Source: Daldinia sp. FL1419 (Eukaryota; Ascomycota; Sordariomycetes; Xylariales; Hypoxylaceae). From it: a DNA stretch of 64,000 nt. The translations under genes were made by a program, and so were the position numbers. The stretch lies in the NCBI GenBank assembly GCA_025201765.1, contig MU623340.1, forward strand, positions 558,001-622,000, given 5' to 3'. The first letter of the stretch is position 1. Each line of letters begins with the position of its first letter. Below, one piece after another: positions 38,601 through 51,591 of this stretch. The notes under the pieces were generated by a model. The model was not told where the DNA came from and ran no database searches. It saw only the letters and a list, made by a program, of their open reading frames with translations.

Positions 38601-39364
38601 GTATGAGACAGGAATTAGAAACCATGATGGAGGCGAGTCTCGAACTGCGACAACAGACCGCAGGAAAGGACAATGCAGAGTCCGAACGGAGTCAAGATGT
38701 TATCATGGTGGATTCGTCGGCTCCAGAGATTACCGTAGGCGGTCAAGCAGACGATTCTACCAGCGGAGGGCCTTCGGGCGACACTCCTATGGCCGAAGCT
38801 GGCGTCCCGTACGAGGTCGTTGGCGGTAACGGTAATATAGAAGTCAACACATCTAGCTTCGACGCCAGTGATGAGATGGAAGGTGTTCAATCTACTAGTA
38901 ATGAGGTGTCGATGGTCGAGGCTAAGCAGGAACCGATGCCGAACGACAATCTGCAAGCGATAGATACGCCACCGGCAACTAACGGGTATGTAGACGCAGG
39001 ACCCTCGCTACAACCCGCACCACCTACTCCTCCGCAGTCCAATGGCAGTTTGGGACGCCAGCCCACTGACCCGCTTACCGACGGCGGTGTTGTGTGGTAC
39101 CTGCAGGACTTCGAACCCGAGGGAGCATCTGCCATCCAGGAACAGTGGCAAGGCAGGGATGCTGCTCGCAGTCTTAGTGAGGAACTCAGCGAGATCGACG
39201 AGGATGAGCTCAAGGGGCTCGGGGTTGAGATCAACGAAGACAGCATCACAGCGTCGCCGGCCAACACCACCGAAGCAGCGGAACCTGCCGCTAGTGCTCC
39301 TAGCCCTACAAAGAAGAGCAACGCCAAGGCGAAAAAGCGCAAGGCGACCTACCGAAGACGTTAA
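35692..39364 (+). CDS. NTO1: NuA3-type histone acetyltransferase subunit Nto1 (BRPF-like PHD protein)
   Basis: Three exons, 35692-37140, 37196-38223 and 38290-39364, give 1183 residues; the introns are GTCAGT...CAG (phase 0) and GTAAGT...TAG (phase 2). Near the N-terminus, RGRPKGS resembles an AT-hook. An EPL1-like region precedes a PHD finger at about 429-477 (CAICDDGDC, CDGCDLAVHQECYG, WLCRKC). Directly after the first splice comes a zinc knuckle and extended PHD finger (CIFCPN, KWAHLLCAMWIPE, CYICNQQMGACIQC, FHVTCA) up to about 590. This PHD-knuckle-ePHD block is diagnostic of the Nto1/BRPF/Jade group. A helical middle part and a disordered acidic C-terminus with a lysine-rich end follow. 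Known role: scaffold of a MYST acetyltransferase complex (NuA3, H3K14) reading histone H3 tails in the nucleus. No bromodomain is evident, as in yeast Nto1. Confidence 0.9.
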
Positions 39365-40601
39365 TACCGGAAACCTTTTAATATTGTATCATAGCTGTGC
39401 TTTTAGTTCTACTACCCCCTTTATTTCTTTCTTAGTACTTTGTATTTTCTTCGGTTTTCCCCCTACACTGTATTTGCAGACTTAAAGCACCCAGCTCGGG
39501 CTGGATCGCATGATCACATTCATGATTCATCGCAAATTTCAGAGCACGCGCGATGAGTTTATATCTACCTAGGGAAAGGGGAATGAAATGATTTCTTAGG
39601 AGTTCGAGGGTAGGAGGGTCTCTGGTACATACCTATTTTTTTCCCTGCGAGGTTTCTCACTTTCCCCGAGTTCTAAAGGCGTTTGAGAAATGGAAACGGA
39701 CCGGACGGCCGTCTTATGTTATACGTTGCGAAGGATTTCTCTATTTACTTTTGTCGTGATCGGTTTTAGTCTGAGGTCTTCGAGCCTGCGAGGGACCGAG
39801 AAGGGATTGACTACGTAGCCTGCCTACTAGGTCTCACGATAGCGACGCTAATGAGATTGAGGCAGATGCAAGGCTATGACCATGGCCACGGCCGAAATGA
39901 GATTGAGGGTTGGTCCCGTATATTCTTGCAATTGAGTGTTTATCTTATGCTTCCTGGTCTTGAGAGTTAAAGTGAAGTGAAAGGAGATAGGCTCCTCGGG
40001 CGCGTAAGCGGTATATGTTTCAATATGGTTGCGGCGTCGCAGCCAAGGGGGTGGTGCGCTCTGAAGTTGATAATATCCGGCTCACAAGGATGAATTTTCC
40101 AGTTTAATTTGTACAGATCCCTAGAGGTAAATAACCCAAGGTAGACAGGTAATGAACGACAGATGCTAAACGCGCGAAGTGGACGAACTGTGTAAACAAG
40201 TCAGTGCTTGATGGTCTGAGCTAATGCTGCTGGGGTTTTTTATTTTATTTTATTTTTCTTTTTAATTTTCTTTTTTTCAAGTTGAAGTACTGGCGGGAAC
40301 CTACATGCCTTAGGCGTAGCCTTATGCCTTGCATTCAGTTGCTTAGTCGTTCGATGAATAGACGGTGTAGGAGTAAACGCGACTTTAATCCAGCCCCCAT
40401 TGCACAAGTCGAAGACTAGACCGATATGATGCAAACATACCTATTTAAGTAGGTATCTATGTGCCAATTGTGACAGTATAAACGCCCAAGGTCGCTCAAG
40501 TAAGCGCACAGGCAGAAGCGAACCTCGGGCCTTCTCACAGTCTTCTCACAGTCTTCTCAGGGGTTACCGGGAGCACACCGAAAAACACCACCAACCATAC
40601 C

Positions 40602-40619
40602 TACCTACGTACGTAGGTA
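40602..40619. repeat. Perfect 18-bp palindrome of TACCTACGT units
   Basis: The sequence reads identically on both strands around a central ACGTACGT and belongs to the AGGT/ACCT family of tracts. Confidence 0.9.
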
Positions 40620-43600
40620 AGTTAAAGAGGTCGAATCCTGGTGTCCCTTCTTGTGGGAGATTCCAAAGAGATGACAGAATAATTCGAGATAGGAGTTGCA
40701 TGATATCGCATCGTGATCTTAGCGAGGGGATACTCGACCCAAGACGAGATATTAATTGCTAAATGGTGGAGAAAAGTCGGTATCATTCCCTGCTTAATTC
40801 CGTATTATATAGCTTTAGCTAGCTGGTGCCGTCCAGCTGGCAAAGTGGGTATTATAAGCACTTTAGGGGCAGGACGTCTTCTTGATGTAAATGTTATTGA
40901 AGCATCAACCCCCTTTCGCTATTGTTGAAGCACCGACGAACATGCCACGATAATATCAAACGCAATGCCACTTATTCAAGTATTATTAATGCATAGTTAT
41001 TCGCTTGATTGATCGTGAGCCGCCCGTTCTCATCCATCTTCCGTTCCAGTACTGATCAACCGAAGCAAGACCCCTATCTTGGCTCGACTCTACACGAATT
41101 TACCCCGAAGCACAACCCTCTCTACTTTCCCACTAGATATGTCAATGGATAACTAATGCTTGCTAATACCAAAATAGCCCCGTCCGCGATATATATATCC
41201 ATTACTCGCCCCTCTAGAATCCATGTCGCCACAGCAGCCGGAGTACGTCCGTATAGAGCGCACGGAATCCCGCAGATGAGGCTATTACATATAATCCTCC
41301 CCGATGCGCCCATCCAGCAATTTTCCAGGGAGGATAGAGCGCACTTTATCTCTACCTATGTATCTCCGAAGCTACCTGAAACGCGTTCGGGCAAAAAACT
41401 GTACCCGAGAAGAAGAAAAAAGGGGTAGTTGGGTAAAATGCTCGGTACGCTACATATGAAAAGGGAAAAAAAAAAAAAAAGAGAAAAAAAAAAGAGAGAG
41501 ATTCTTGGCTTCGAGGTCGCGGCCTCGACGACTACACGTGGAACTACGATATTCCGTGGTGAGCAAGATAGGGAATGCTTCGCTGGGCTGGGCTGGGGTG
41601 CAATACGACGGGACGGGGGAAAAGCTTCGCGTAGCGGGATCCTTTCGATTCGGCTATTTTCCGACCGATCGATGGTGATTGCGACCTTGAGGGATTAACA
41701 TAGTGTAAGCAGCCCGTCCTCTCTTTTTCTCGGCGTGTCCCGCATCGACCAGACCCCGGCCGCACGCAAAAAAATAAAAATAAAAAATAAAAAAACATGG
41801 GTCAGGGATCGTGTAGATCATCGACCTTGCCCAGCCGCGCGGTTAGTCCCAGAGTATCGGATCGGAAGGTACCCAATTAGCTTTGGAGTTGCTACTTCAC
41901 GTCGCGACTGGTATGATACGTCGTGTATGTAGTTTCATCTCGCATCTCTAACCCCGATGCTGACGTGCTGTTCCTGAGGGAGAATAAATATAAGCCTCCG
42001 ATTTGACGCCTTATGGCTCCTGATCTCGAGGTTGCCTCGGAAAATAACCCGATGCTTGGGATGGTGGGCTTTCTACCTTGCACAACTATGCTTAAAACTA
42101 TGCTTGTAAGACGCCGTATACCCCTTGTTATCCCCATTGTTATCATATAATTATCTCGGTATTATATTCAGTGGTATAGCTTCGGCTCGTAATTAGTGTA
42201 TACCCCCCCTCGAAACCTCGGGACGGTCTCCTGTTCAGGTCACATCTCTTATAGGGGCAATGTTCACTCGCGGCTTTTAGGTATAACATCTTGTAACTAT
42301 ATAGTTACTAACTAGTAGCGAGATTTACTTCCAGTCTGATGACCATCGCATAGTACCCGAGGATCTTATAAATAGTTTCTACGCATCCTTGTCCAACATA
42401 TAGTTGTGGCAGTTGGTGATATTTACCTAGGTACACCGGAGAAGGGACATCATAAGCACGCAATATGCGAGATACTAGATACCTACACGCCTTACCATGA
42501 GTTAATGTCAAGGCGCGTATTGATGGAGTGGAGGTATTACATGCAGGGAATCTATGAAACTCTACCCAATCACAGCTAAAAAGGGGTAAAAGGGGGGAGG
42601 GGGGAGGAGGGAGGGGGTTGCTAATATACGTATACCTTATATCAAAGTGGCCCAGCACACGTATAAAAGCCATGACATCAACCTACATGACTCCTAAAAG
42701 CAATATATGCCAACCCAGATACAGCCAATATCCATCAAGATGCAGTCGTAGATGGCAATGTACCAGAATACCATCGGCTCCTTTAGCTGTCTAAAATGCC
42801 GCTTCGCTTCGCTTCAGCCTTCCAGCACAAGTACCGAGACCATGATACTACGCCATGTCACGGGAAGGGACTGTGGTAGGATTTTTTGACACCTTATCAT
42901 GCTATTTCTAGATGTAAACAGGGCGAGTTCATGGTCGACTTCCTGGTTGAAAGCATCAAGTCTGCCCGGGCATTCTTCAGGTGAAGCCTCTAGGAGGACA
43001 TTGGCCGTGGATTTGATCCTAATCATGTTGGTTTAAGGACGGGCGGAGATGCTTAATAGCAGTACAGAATTGTGTTTACTCGTATGATCCATATGAAAGA
43101 GATACGACGGACATTATACGTATATATTTATCGAGATAATGGAATCCCATCGCAACAAAATAGCTTTTTGCCAAATTATTATTGTCTTGCCGTATAGTGT
43201 ACTCAGCTTTATAAAGGGTTTCGTTCTGATCGACTATCGTGCATAATAAGATGTTAGGCATACGGCAATCGCCAGGAATCAGATGGCAGCCTTGGGTGTG
43301 CTGATCTATAATGGTGGTTAAGGGACTAGCTAGCATCGTGGGTAGTTCCCCTTGATGCATCAACAACCCCTTCCTTGCCAGACTACCCAGTACTAATGCT
43401 CCCTAAAAGCTCCCCTTTCCTCGACTTTTAGTTATGGCTAAGAGGACAGGCCATGAATACCATCATATCTCAAATCCACGGCGCCACAATCTATTATTTT
43501 CGGAGTCTTTCCGTTATGCTTCCAAGAGTATATCAACTTCCTATGCAGCGGGCGTTCTAATACCCACCGAATCTCGCGATTGCCAGATCTAACCCTCTCG

Positions 43601-43781
43601 TTCCTATCCCGCTACCAGTGTTCGGATATAGACTTACCATGCTGGGAACAGGGCTAATACCATCGAGCACCCGTAACCGCCGACGTATCCGAACCGATAT
43701 AGCCCGACGAAGCGGAGAATAGACGCCAAGGTCTGTGAGTTGCTCGCTGGAAGGTGGCTACGCCCTATTTTGAAAACTTAG

Positions 43782-44135
43782 CATCTGTGGTCGTACGATT
43801 GCCATCCTACGACGGATGGGAAAGATCAAAATGACGAGACCGTGCAGATAGTTCACCTCCTAGCGCAAAATAGTATGCGTTTTTTCCAATTAAACATGAA
43901 GCACTTCGTTGAAATACTACAAGGGCGCATGGATAATCTGAGAGAATATCTCAAGAATTTTGCGACTTCCGCTAGAAATCACTATCAATTCCTCAACAAA
44001 ACCATACGCCTCGGGCGGCTTGCCCGCCTCCTGCTTCGTGGGTATAGGTTGGAGGAAGCTTGGGGCTCAGGTTCGAAAATCCAAACTGATTATGTTATTC
44101 GGCAACCGAAGGACAACTCGGTAGTTGGGTCATAG
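43782..44135 (+). pseudogene. Possible orphan exon or gene remnant
   Basis: An open frame of 117 codons preceded directly by cttag, a usable 3' splice site, with no ATG near its beginning. The product is helical and leucine/arginine-rich (ETVQIVHLLAQNSMRFF, RLGRLARLLLRGYR). I do not recognise a family, and no convincing upstream exon was found; the frames at 43435-43610 end in stops. It could be chance. Confidence 0.2.
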
Positions 44136-45056
44136 TTGACGTCTAACCCGGGGACTAGAACGCCATGTTTCTGAGCTCGATGGCTTTTGGAGAGGAACTA
44201 CCTGCCCGACGATCCCTCTAGGAGCGGGGAAGCCACCCGTGGTTGGAATCCCACTTATGCACCTCGAGTGTCGCTGGAAGAGAGGATATACCTCGGACGG
44301 CAGTGTATGTCGCCGATGAAATATGTCCCGGCTGCTTCGGTAGCAATATCCCCATTCATTGGTGAGAAACCGAAAGAGTTGTATCCAAGGGGTTTTGTTT
44401 TTGTTTTTTGGGGGTGTGATTAGGGAAATCCGGCCTTTTGGCATTATAAGAAAATCACTAGTCAATAGATTTCGTCGCCTACCCACCGGAAGGAGACGAG
44501 GAAAAGGTGTGATAGTCGCCTAAAGAATTTAAACGCAGGGGAAATCCTCATTGGTGACATCCATCCTAACACGACCTTCATGCCACGCAATGACGAGACG
44601 GGAGGCTGTGGGTTGTCGGTAGCCGAAATTGCTTCGTGTCTGCGAGTACTTATTAAATCCCCAGATGGTAGGGGGCCTACGACGTGTCATCTGCTACGAA
44701 GAGTCCATGTGAACGTTCCCCTAAACTGAAACTTCATATATTTCAAGGACATGAAAATGGGATAAACATTCAACTTTAACAGGGTTCCAATATGAATTTA
44801 TGTTGCTGTAATGACGATATGCCTCAAATCGGGGAAATAGGACCAGTTGAGCCAAATATTTTGTTACCCGGTCTGCCGGTTGGCCGGACCTCGGCTGGAA
44901 GCCGATTTATGACCAAACGGATGGATAGGTATGTTGTCTATGTGCCGTTAAGATCAGATGAGTAATTAGTTAGTAATATTCTATTTCATCTACTACCTTT
45001 TCGTTCTTGTCTTTGTCTGTCATCTGCCTCGTCAAGAAGCTGACGTCAATATTGCA

Positions 45057-45085
45057 CTTTTCTTTTCTTTTCTTTTCTTTTTTTC
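45057..45085. repeat. Microsatellite (CTTTT)n
   Basis: About five pentamer units ending in a short T run. Confidence 0.9.
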
Positions 45086-46210
45086 GGATTGGGGACGTTT
45101 GCGTCCAATGATGGTTAGGTCCTAAATCAAGATAATGGCTAGTAATCGTAACGACATAACCAATCAACAGCACCGCTTCGCACTAGTAATTGCCATCTGC
45201 TCGAGGCTGTAATTTGTTGCATCTAGAACCTAATCATGTGACTCGAATGATTGGGAATATTTGTCAAGGCCGTTACAACAACTTGAGGTACCGTAGAGCG
45301 TGGCGTTGTGACGGCTTCCGTCGACCTAAAACTCAGACATGGCATCCCACGTGCCACCTTCACCAAGTGCTGAACTTATTACAACCGCGGGTTGTTGTAC
45401 AGGCTACTTTTTCGCATATGTATCGGGCAATCTCTCATTAGACGAAGGTACTTCCTGAGCTGTACTTCGCGGAATATTTTGACGACACCGGAAAAGGCAA
45501 CTGCTGAGATACTAATTGGTTAAGGAGTCAAATAAAAAGGTCGAGAGCCATGATCGCAGCGATTCGGACTCGAGAGTCCCTTATCTCTGGCAGAGACAGA
45601 ATATAGAACTGATGGACTAGTAAGGTCTAAGATAGCTGATCCAGCACGACTCATACCGGGGGGTCAGGGGGTTAGGCCGCCGATCTAATTAAAACCTCTT
45701 GATTTTTTTTTGTTTTTGCTTTTTTTGATTAACTTCACTAGTGTTAGTATGGAGATGAATTGGGGCTCTGTTAAACCAGACTAATCGCTTACCTTCACTT
45801 TAGGATAGGATATCTTCTGCCTACCTGCTTATATGAGCACATACGTAATCGACTCTCGAATAAGTGCACGAATCGTCCGAAAGCCGCCCAGACTAATTAG
45901 GAATTTGAGGTTGTGGTGTAAATGCTATAGCCAACTTGGGAAGGAGAGGCGAAGCATGATTCCTACTCGAATTGAAGTCGATTGGTATCTCAATTGGTAT
46001 CATCAAAGTGCCGTACGCGTGCTGTCCTTGGCAGTCTGAAGTTTAGCCAACCCGACAAATCTGGGGAAAAATCATACCTCCGCCAGTAATACCGTAACGT
46101 TGCGTACCTTTGAAGCGTGGGTTTTTGATGAAAAGAGATGGGACTTAAACAAGACACCAGTGGAGTATATTGAGCAAATCGTGGGGATATTTCCTGGGCG
46201 TAATTTCTTG

Positions 46211-46246
46211 GACGAAGGAGACGAGGGAGACGAGGGAGACGAAGAA
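46211..46246. repeat. Minisatellite, 9-bp unit GACGAGGGA, 4 copies
   Basis: Four copies with A/G variation (gacgaagga, gacgaggga twice, gacgaagaa). In the plus frame it reads as Asp-Glu-Gly repeats at the end of an open stretch. Confidence 0.95.
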
Positions 46247-47444
46247 AAGATGGAGTGGTGAGTAGTTGCTAATAAGGTGCTAATAAGTCTCGTTTGTAAG
46301 AAATGACGAGACATTCTTTTTTAGAACCCCCATAATTAACTCCCGACGGGTTGGTAGAAATTTATCATACGCATGCTTCCCCTTGGAATAGCCGCTAGAT
46401 AGGCGCCTCAAAACCTTAATAAGCTAGAATACCTAGAATCTAACACTTTGAGGTAGCTTGTGAGGGATCAAACCGGGTAGTTTGGTTCGAAAAGGGGAGG
46501 GGGGGCACGGCGACGTGTACTTAGACCATACCTATAAATCTCAAGTTTTAGTATTCTTGACCAATCCTGTGTGTCTCGAATTCTCAGAATAGGTAAGATG
46601 TACAATGCACGATGTACGGATATGGGGTAAACCAGTGAAACCATGGAGAGGGAGAAACAGGTTATACATGGCAATGCTGTCTATTGGTGTCTATTGGTGT
46701 CCATTGTCATACGTAGGGTTGAAACACAAATCAACCTGCTGGGGGGGACAAGAAAGGTATCATGATTTGAGAGCAAATGAGAGCAAATACGAAAAAGATG
46801 TGGTAGTTGGTCACACTGAACATTCCGTCACTCGGAGTTGCTACGAGAGGGACGGAATAAAAAAAAGAAAACAAAAGAAATTGGACAATATATACATCCG
46901 AAAGTAAGTTGGAGTTATTTTAATGAATGATAATGATTCCGGTTAGAAGTTGAATGGCGTTTACGACATCATTCTCAAGTCGTACCTGCTTCAGTTCACA
47001 GGTGTGTACAAATACAGCACGTATCGTACTGCAGGTACTACTTGAACGCGTTCGAGTTTGGCAATTGCATATGTACTTAGATACGTAAAAGTACAATTAT
47101 CCCAAAGGATATTCTTAATCTAAAAAGGGTTCCATAGCGCAGGTAGGTACACGCGCGTATCGTACGTATCTTACGTAGGTATCGTACAATAGAAAATAGG
47201 TAGGTACCTACCTCAACCTCAGGCCGGGTACCCGATGTTTGGATATGTCCCTGACACTTTCCTTGCACTGCCCCAATTCTGCCAATCAGAATTTCACATC
47301 TGAAACCCCACCTGCTCACCTGCCTAGTATTTCTCTCCCCTTAGGCTCAGATACGAAATTCGACCCCCCAGACAAGCGCCCCTCACCCCAGCAGCTCTAC
47401 AGGTTTTAGCATTTGTTGCTTTTGCCAGGCCTACACTGTAGTGG

Positions 47445-47460
47445 TTTTTTTTTTTTTTTT
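47445..47460. repeat. Poly(T) run of 16
   Basis: Uninterrupted T16 in the region upstream of the PP1 gene. Confidence 0.95.
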
Positions 47461-48982
47461 CCCTTTGGCCTAGGTATCTGGTGAATTGCATTGTACGTAC
47501 CATGTTTGTTAGCCCCCAGCTAACCAGACCAGCCAGCCAGCCAGCCGCCCCCCGGTTCCTTGAAAGGTTTTGGGCACTAATAGCGAACCACAGGCCTTGA
47601 TTGTAGCTGTGGACTAAACTCCTACTTTACAAGGCCCACTTCTACCGCTCTAACAGGACTTCTTGACAATTGTAGCAAGTCTTGCAGATTTGATTAAGCC
47701 GGATTCTTCTGACGTTTCCATCGGCCTTTGACCCTTTTTCATCTCCTTCCCTTCTCATTTTTTTTCCTGCTCAGACCCTGCGACAACGGCGACACATTCC
47801 GTACGTATTTTATTTTCGCAACGACGAATTCAGTTGCCATTTTTATTTTTTATCCTCCCAGCGGTCTTGCATTGAATCACAAGTGACCTGCGAGAAGAAA
47901 AAAAAAAAGAGAGAAAAGGCATTTTAGTTTGTCATTTACAAAATCCAATAGGGAACGAGTTTGGTATTCCCGCATTGTTTTGACAACGCTCCCTCGTAGT
48001 CAAGACACGCTGTTGGCCCTGTTGCCTCATTACAGTATTCTGACAACCGCCTGACATCCGAACCTGAGAATTGCGCGCTTTGTGTAATTGTAACCACAAG
48101 ACGGCAAGCCTTGCAGCCCATTATTACGACTCCCCTCGAGAATTCCCCGAACGTGACGGACGACGCTCCTATTCCTAACTCACATTTTCTCTCCCTCAAC
48201 AAACCGTCATTCCTATCCCAAAATCTTCATTTCTACAACCATCTGCTACTCCTGGCGAATATCGAGTCCCTAAAAAATTGGGCCGATTATAATACACATT
48301 ACGGAAAAAGTATTCTTTTTTGATTTACGACTATTTCGTCTTATCGCATTCAGCGACGCTAAACAAATTCGATTCAGCTTTTTTGCATCCCATTTTCTTG
48401 CACCTTACCGACCAAACTTCGATTCTCCACGAAGCCATCATCGGGATTGGTCGCAGCCTCTCCAAGGCGCATAACAATTAGGAGACGAAGCAATTCTCGC
48501 TTTTTCTATCGAGATTGCAAAAAAAAAATTTTAATGCTAGAGTAAAGAATCGCCACTAGACTCTGCGTACCTGAATTTAGTAGCGAGCCTTGAGCTTCTT
48601 TGGAAAGCTCCGTTACTAGCTGGGATCACTTCATCGTGAGTTTTTTCGTCTCCCTTTTTTTGGGGTCTTGATAATCCACCGGGCCCCTCTTCCCCACTCA
48701 CCTTGTCGTCACCTCAGATTAAATCTGCCTACCTTTCAGCCAAGATCCTCCCCCTCGAGTACCCCAACTGTCTAATCTTTCCCTCTTTGTTCCTAAATAG
48801 ATCGGTGCCTTGCCCTACTAACATCGCGACCTCCCAGCAGGCCTGAGAAGTGCATCATACATTTATACCGGGCTCCACTATACTCTTCTAGATCCCGGTC
48901 CTCCCCCCTACAACCCTAGGGCCCTGATCTCAACACACCTCGACTTTCGCAGGCCAAATACCTGGCAGGTCAGGAATTTAAG

Positions 48983-50185
48983 ATGGCGGATCAACACGAC
49001 GTTGACTTAGACTCTATCATCGACCGCCTTCTCGAGGTGCGCGGTAGCCGTCCTGGTAAGCAGGTACAGCTTCTGGAAACCGAGATTCGATATCTATGCA
49101 CGAAGGCCAGGGAGATTTTCATCAGCCAGCCAATCCTACTGGAGCTAGAGGCACCTATCAAGGTATGCATATCACTTCACGATAACATCATCTACCTTCG
49201 TTCGAAACGAGTTGGGTCGCTGACGTCCTCTTGTTATAGATCTGTGGTGATATTCACGGCCAATACTATGACTTATTGCGCCTTTTCGAATATGGTGGCT
49301 TCCCTCCCGAGGCGAATTACCTCTTCCTTGGTGACTACGTAGATCGTGGCAAGCAGTCTCTCGAGACCATCTGCCTCTTGCTCGCCTACAAGATCAAGTA
49401 CCCCGAAAACTTCTTCATTCTAAGGGGTAACCACGAATGTGCGTCCATCAACCGTATCTATGGCTTTTACGACGAGTGCAAGCGCCGTTACAACATTAAG
49501 CTATGGAAGACGTTTACCGACTGCTTCAACTGCCTGCCGATCGCAGCAATCATTGATGAGAAGATCTTCACGATGCATGGTGGTCTGAGCCCCGATCTCA
49601 ACTCGATGGAGCAGATCCGCCGAGTGATGCGACCAACCGATGTAAGATATCCCATTTCTAAAGCCACACTGTCATTTGCTCCGCCAGTACTGGCCCGAGT
49701 TGCCACTAACATACTTGCCTTAGATTCCTGACTGCGGTCTCCTGTGTGACCTGCTATGGTCCGACCCGGATAAGGATATCACGGGCTGGAGTGAGAATGA
49801 CCGTGGTGTTTCGTTTACCTTTGGTCCCGATGTCGTCTCCCGATTTTTGCAAAAACACGACATGGACTTGATCTGCCGTGCCCATCAGGTTGTGGAAGAT
49901 GGTTACGAATTCTTCTCGAAGCGCCAATTGGTCACGCTGTTTAGTGCACCGAACTACTGCGGAGAGTTCGACAACGCCGGAGCCATGATGAGCGTCGACG
50001 AGAGCCTGTTATGTTCCTTCCAAGTTTGTCTCCCTCTACGTCATATATTTATTTACTTGGATATATCACTAACGATTGCTCACCTTCAGATTCTCAAACC
50101 TGCTGAGAAGAAACAAAAGTACGTCCATGGCGGCCTCGGAGGCAGCGGTTTCGCATCTCCAAGAAAGCAATCATCCAAGTCTTAA
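48983..50185 (+). CDS. GLC7: Protein phosphatase PP1 catalytic subunit
   Basis: Four exons, 48983-49162, 49240-49641, 49724-50023 and 50090-50185, all phase 0, give 325 residues. All signature blocks are intact: GDIHGQ at 63-68, GDYVDRG at 91-97, RGNHE at 122-126, plus the LSPDL, RAHQ, SAPNYCGEFDNAGA and LKP segments. Metal ligands D64, H66, D92 and N124 fall at the same numbers as in mammalian PP1, which supports the first exon and start. Known role: Ser/Thr phosphatase acting with targeting subunits in mitosis, glycogen control and polarity (bimG in Aspergillus, Glc7 in yeast). The sequence predicts the PP1 rather than the PP2A class. The C-terminus ends SPRKQSSKS, with a possible proline-directed phosphosite in place of the TPPR of animal PP1. 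Confidence 0.97.
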
Positions 50186-51591
50186 AGCAAGAGTATTCAT
50201 ACGAACTTCCTCGTCTTCTAGGTTCGGCCGCTCCCGATAAGTTGCTCCATAAGCACCCAGTCCGTTTTCGAGTCCCGATACTTGTCCTCGACCAACGACC
50301 CTGTTGGCACCATCCACGCCCTCGGCCGGTCCTCATAACACACATATACACCTCTCCGACCGCGACGGGCGTTTTGATAATGCAGCTTCGAGTACAAATA
50401 TATGACCCGCCTCCGCCGAGAAAACATATACGTCCTCATAACCTCACTTTGACCTCGGAACTGATGATGAAAGAGATGAATGGTGGTTGTTGCTATTACG
50501 TGAGAAAAGAAATAAAATCAGGTTTTCATTTGGAATGGTCTCCATGAGTGTTCTCAGCCCACTCGTATCCCCCCTACTTTTGTGAGGCCATGGTGACAAA
50601 GGGGAGAAAGTCTAGACAGTTAATTTTGTTTCCCCGAGACGTGAAACTTTACGAATTCATGCAATGATCTGCTTCACGGTTCTTCCTTTTACGCCTACTG
50701 TTGCCCTGTCTTCCTTCCTGGTTGCCAAGTGAAATTTTTTCTCCTTGTTTTTCTCATTACTACCTAGGTACTTACTACTACTTGGCTTGCTTTAGGTAGT
50801 CTTGTGTATTGTTGACTTTTTTTTCGCGTTGAGCTAGTTCCGATTTGTGGGACGTAGTTCCATGAGCAACGAAGGGAGGGAGCATGGAGTGCTCGTGACA
50901 CGAACGAGGTTGATCGGAAATTCTTACCTTTTTTTTCCTACTAATGATTTAGTTGTTGTTTTTCTTGCACTAGCACATGCCATGGCATGTCTATAATTAC
51001 CTAATTTCGTATACCCCATGCTACTATCCAGATACCTTAGGTAGGCATCTAGGTTAATCATTCCCGAGACGTGGATGTCAAGAGTAAATCTTATTTCCTT
51101 TATGCACGTGATGAAGTAAATAATAACATAGTGGAAAGGCATATAGGAGGTCATGTCTAGAAAGCATATGACATAGCTCTTTTATGCATCGACTAGGTAG
51201 GTCAGGTAGGTAGGTATATTTCGTGCAGCAACACGCATGCATGCATTACCTCGGCAACTATAGGATCTAGATCTGGGCATGTTCGAGGTCTGCCGACCCC
51301 CAAACAGCAGTTGGTAGCAACGGTGGTAAGTGGCCCTTAGTAACCCCAGTTTCCCCAGATCCGTGCCACCCGCACACCCGCCTACCTGTCTATGAGATGG
51401 GTTTTCCTTTCTTTTTTTTGTCGGTGGTATGATACAGTCTATGCCACAGGAATTCTAGACGCGCCGGTGACGATGGGGAGGGTGTGATACGATACGAGGA
51501 CCGAGGTTTAGGGGGGAGTATGATGTAGTGTGATAGGATGGGGGAGGATAATGGAGTGTATAATACGTTTTTTATGAGGTAGGCTAGGTAT
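50186..51591. other. Intergenic region between convergent PP1 and SelW-like genes
   Basis: 1.4 kb of 3' flank. AGGT/ACCT tracts at about 50760-50800, 51035-51055 and 51190-51215. No gene recognised. Confidence 0.55.

Larger units (their letters stand above)
39365..48982. other. Large gene-free interval between NTO1 and PP1 (9.6 kb)
   Basis: No supported gene. It contains the palindrome at 40602-40619, purine runs around 41467-41500 and 42585-42620, a TTTTC microsatellite at 45057-45085, a GAC-GA(A/G)-GGA minisatellite at 46211-46246, a T16 run at 47445-47460, and AGGT/ACCT tracts around 47140-47220. Two open stretches (43782-44135 and 46040-46261) are reported under findings as possible decayed exons. 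From about 47700 to the PP1 start the DNA is pyrimidine-rich and probably holds the PP1 promoter and a long, possibly spliced, 5' leader. Confidence 0.5.

Noticed and set aside
44060..44085. tRNA B-box-like GGTTCGAAAATCC
   Set aside because: No matching acceptor stem, A-box or anticodon arm could be built around it.
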